Part shown: positions 61,879 to 64,000 of the stretch, piece by piece
How the letters are laid out: every line of letters begins with the position of its first letter
Numbering within the stretch: the first letter of the stretch is position 1
Assembly: GCF_018603905.1 (NCBI RefSeq)
Contig: NZ_JAHFZZ010000001.1
Coordinates: 682,001-746,000 of the forward strand
Reading direction: 5' to 3'
DNA: 64,000 bases
Source of the DNA: Nonomuraea sp. NEAU-A123
GTDB lineage: Bacteria; Actinomycetota; Actinomycetes; Streptosporangiales; Streptosporangiaceae
Made by a program: the position numbers and the translations under genes
The notes under the pieces: model-generated
Databases searched by the model: none
What the model saw: the letters and a program-made list of their open reading frames with translations, nothing else
What the model was told of the DNA's origin: nothing

Positions 61879-63194
61879 GTGAGAAGCGGAGGACCGGGCG
61901 CTGGATCGATCACTGGGAGCCGGAGGACCCCGGCTTCTGGGCGGCCACCGGGCGCCGCGTCGCCACCAGGAACCTGGTCTTCTCCATCTTCGTGGAGCAT
62001 CTCGGCTTCGCGATCTGGCTGCTCTGGAGCGCGATCGTCGTCCTGCTCCCCAAGGCGGGGTTCCCGTTCACCGTCGACCAGCTCTTCTGGCTGGTGGCGG
62101 TGCCGAACCTGGTCGGGGCCACGCTGCGGCTGCCGTACACGTTCGCGGTCTCGGCCTTCGGCGGCCGTAACTGGAACGTGGTCAGCGCGCTGCTGCTCCT
62201 GGTGCCGGTAGGGATGCTCGCCTGGCTGGTCACGGACCCGGCGCACCCGTACTGGATGTTCCTGGTCGCCGCGGCGGCGGCCGGGTTCGGCGGCGGGAAC
62301 TTCGCCTCCTCCATGGCCAACGTCTCCTACTTCTATCCCGAGCGGCGCAAGGGGTTCGCGCTGGGCGTGAACGCGGCCGGTGGCAACCTGGGCGTGGCCG
62401 TCGTGCAGTTGCTGATCCCGCTCGTGGCGACGGCCGGCCTGGTGTACGCCGGGCTGGTGTGGGTGGTGCCGATCGTGGCCGCCGCGCTGTGCGCGTACCT
62501 CTTCATGGACAACCTGGGCGTGGCGAACACCGACTTCGGCACCCAGGGGAAGGCGTTCCTGCGCACGCACACCTGGGTCATGTCCTTCCTCTACATCGGC
62601 ACCTTCGGCTCCTTCATCGGCTACTCGGCGGCGTTCCCGCTGGTCGTCAAGGCGACGTTCGCCGAGTCCGCGTCGCCGTACTTCGCCTTCCTCGGGCCTC
62701 TGGTCGGCTCGCTGTCGCGGCCGGTCGGCGGGTGGATGGCCGACAAGTACGGCGGGGCCAGGGTCACCGCGTGGTCCTTCATGGCCATGGCGGTGGGGGT
62801 CGTCGGCGCGCTCGCCGGGCTCAGGCAGCACGGGTTCCCGCTCTTCCTGGGCGCGTTCATGCTGCTGTTCACCGCCTCGGGGATCGGCAACGGGTCCACG
62901 TACCGGATGATTCCGGCGATCTTCACGGCCCAGGCGGAGCACGGCGAGCCGGCCGCCCGGCTGCGCGCCAGGCGGGAGGCCGCGGCGGCCATCGGCATCG
63001 CCTCGTCGATCGGCGCGTTCGGCGGGTTCCTCATCCCGCGCGGTTTCGCCATGTCACTCGGGCAGACCGGGTCCATCGACCTGGCGTTGTACGTGTTCAT
63101 CGGCGGCTACGCCGTGTTCCTGGCGACCAACTGGTGGTTCTACCGCCGCCGGGTGCTGGCCCGGGTCCCCAATCTGGCCCACAGCCGAATCTAG
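61875..63194 (+). CDS. NarK/NasA-like MFS transporter (nitrate/nitrite porter family)
   Basis: The 439-residue protein has about 12 membrane helices. The nitrate-signature-like stretch near residues 138-180 includes GFGGGNFASSMANVSYFYP and KGFALGVNAAGGNLG, and the second-half counterpart is TASGIGNGSTYRMIP. These are hallmarks of NarK nitrate/nitrite transporters. Its position inside a biosynthetic operon is unusual. It overlaps the thioesterase gene by four bases and is followed by a ligase gene nine bases later, so it is cotranscribed with the pathway. Confidence 0.9.
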   Translation: MSEKRRTGRWIDHWEPEDPGFWAATGRRVATRNLVFSIFVEHLGFAIWLLWSAIVVLLPKAGFPFTVDQLFWLVAVPNLVGATLRLPYTFAVSAFGGRNWNVVSALLLLVPVGMLAWLVTDPAHPYWMFLVAAAAAGFGGGNFASSMANVSYFYPERRKGFALGVNAAGGNLGVAVVQLLIPLVATAGLVYAGLVWVVPIVAAALCAYLFMDNLGVANTDFGTQGKAFLRTHTWVMSFLYIGTFGSFIGYSAAFPLVVKATFAESASPYFAFLGPLVGSLSRPVGGWMADKYGGARVTAWSFMAMAVGVVGALAGLRQHGFPLFLGAFMLLFTASGIGNGSTYRMIPAIFTAQAEHGEPAARLRARREAAAAIGIASSIGAFGGFLIPRGFAMSLGQTGSIDLALYVFIGGYAVFLATNWWFYRRRVLARVPNLAHSRI

Positions 63195-63203
63195 GAGCGA
63201 CAC

Positions 63204-64000
63204 ATGCCCGCGAAATCCCTGCGTGACCTGATCGAGTTCGCCCGCCGCCACTCGCCCTTCTACGCGGAGGTGTACCGCGACCTGCCCGACGGCGTCTCCG
63301 ACCTCACCCGGCTGCCGATCGTCGACCAGAAGGCGTTCTGGGCCGCGAACACCTTTCCGGACAACCGCCTGCTGACCGGGCCGCTGACCGACGCCGGCGT
63401 GTACGCCTCCGGCGGCACCACCGGCGCGCCGAAGTTCTCCCCGTGGACCCGCACGGAGCACGCCGACTCGGTGACCGCGTTCGGCGCGGGCATGGTCCGG
63501 GCCGGGCTGAAGCCGGGGCACCGGGTGGCGAACCTGTTCTCGGCCGGCGAGATGTACGGGGGTTTCCTCTACATCGAGCACGCCCTGCACAACGCCCCGG
63601 TGGAGAACGTCCGGCTGCCCATCGCCTGCCACGCGTCGGACGATTCCGTCGCCGACCTGATCGCCTACTTCGGCGTCGACGTGCTGGCGGGCCCGCCGAT
63701 GAAGCTCGCGAGCGTGGCCGAGGCGGTGACCGCCCGTGGGCAGGTGGCCGACACGGTGGAGCTGCTGCTGTTCGCCGGCGACCTGCTCTTCGACGACCTG
63801 CGTCCCCAGCTCGCCAAGGCGTTCCCCGGGGCCGGGATCGCCTCGCTCGGGTACGCGTCGGTGGACGCCGGGCTGGTCGGCGCCCCGGTGCCGGGCGACG
63901 ACGTGCGGGTGCACGAGGCGTTCGCCGACCGCACCCTGGTGGAGCTGATCGACGACACGACCGGCGACCCGATCACCGTGCCCGGCGTACGTGGCCGGGT
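63204..64000 (+). CDS. PaaK-like adenylate-forming enzyme (partial, runs off the window)
   Basis: The first 265 codons are present. They show the PaaK-type N-terminus LRDLIEFARRHSPFYAEVY, the nucleotide loop VYASGGTTGAPKFSPW (about 70-85), and LLLFAGDLLFDDL followed by GIASLGYASVDAGLVG in the A5 region. It is the second member of this family in the operon, differing clearly from the one at 58120. ATG 63204 has AGGAG seven bases upstream. The C-terminal part, and any further genes, lie beyond 64000. Confidence 0.88.
   Translation, partial: MPAKSLRDLIEFARRHSPFYAEVYRDLPDGVSDLTRLPIVDQKAFWAANTFPDNRLLTGPLTDAGVYASGGTTGAPKFSPWTRTEHADSVTAFGAGMVRAGLKPGHRVANLFSAGEMYGGFLYIEHALHNAPVENVRLPIACHASDDSVADLIAYFGVDVLAGPPMKLASVAEAVTARGQVADTVELLLFAGDLLFDDLRPQLAKAFPGAGIASLGYASVDAGLVGAPVPGDDVRVHEAFADRTLVELIDDTTGDPITVPGVRGR

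Overview
The window is high-GC DNA with strong third-position GC bias, GTG starts alongside ATG, and many stop/start overlaps of the ATGA or GTGA type. Three SARP-type regulators, large secreted RHS/LamG proteins and several families typical of filamentous actinomycetes point to a Streptosporangiales-type organism such as Nonomuraea. That placement is inferred from gene content only. No rRNA, tRNA or CRISPR array was seen.

Layout. 1-1859: end of a CUT1 sugar ABC transporter (binding-protein C-terminus and two permeases). 1961-8419: GNAT enzyme, a group II intron HNH relic, a translationally coupled trpB-trpA-gntR operon behind a repeated operator-like sequence, an aldo-keto reductase, a truncated SDR beside an IS transposase relic, and two small hypothetical genes. 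8696-15510: small secreted proteins (one SapA-like), a large AfsR-type regulator, a Tn3-type transposase relic and a membrane protein. 15718-19268: an NTF2-like protein, an SPFH protein, an arginase-fold enzyme with an altered metal site and a membrane protein.

19497-24222 is a compact candidate RiPP locus. It has a 33-residue precursor-like peptide ending in a Cys-Ser-Cys-Pro motif, a hairpin terminator, a PqqD-like/M50 membrane protease, a TPR protein with a degenerate ATPase-like N-terminus, a flavin reductase, and a convergent LuxR-type regulator. 24656-43795 is a secretome block: an RHS-like protein carrying a phospholipase A2 domain, a subtilase with a duplicated C-terminal domain, other secreted proteins, an MFS pump, a serine hydrolase, an XRE-SARP regulator, and a LamG protein followed by a 2031-residue RHS protein with an unassigned tip.

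43858-50743 holds a sugar-binding-protein relic, a divergent tetR/NmrA pair, a methyltransferase, two hypotheticals and a SARP regulator. From 50946 to the right edge runs a biosynthetic operon of twelve genes, mostly overlapping by 4 bases. It encodes a free adenylation domain and carrier protein, an amine oxidase, an acyl-CoA synthetase, a KamA-type radical SAM aminomutase with lysine-type substrate residues, an ATP-grasp ligase, two PaaK-like ligases (the last cut by the window edge), an SDR, a hotdog thioesterase, an MFS exporter and a NarK-like transporter. The gene set suggests activation and ligation of several acids, possibly including beta-lysine. The product cannot be named from sequence alone.
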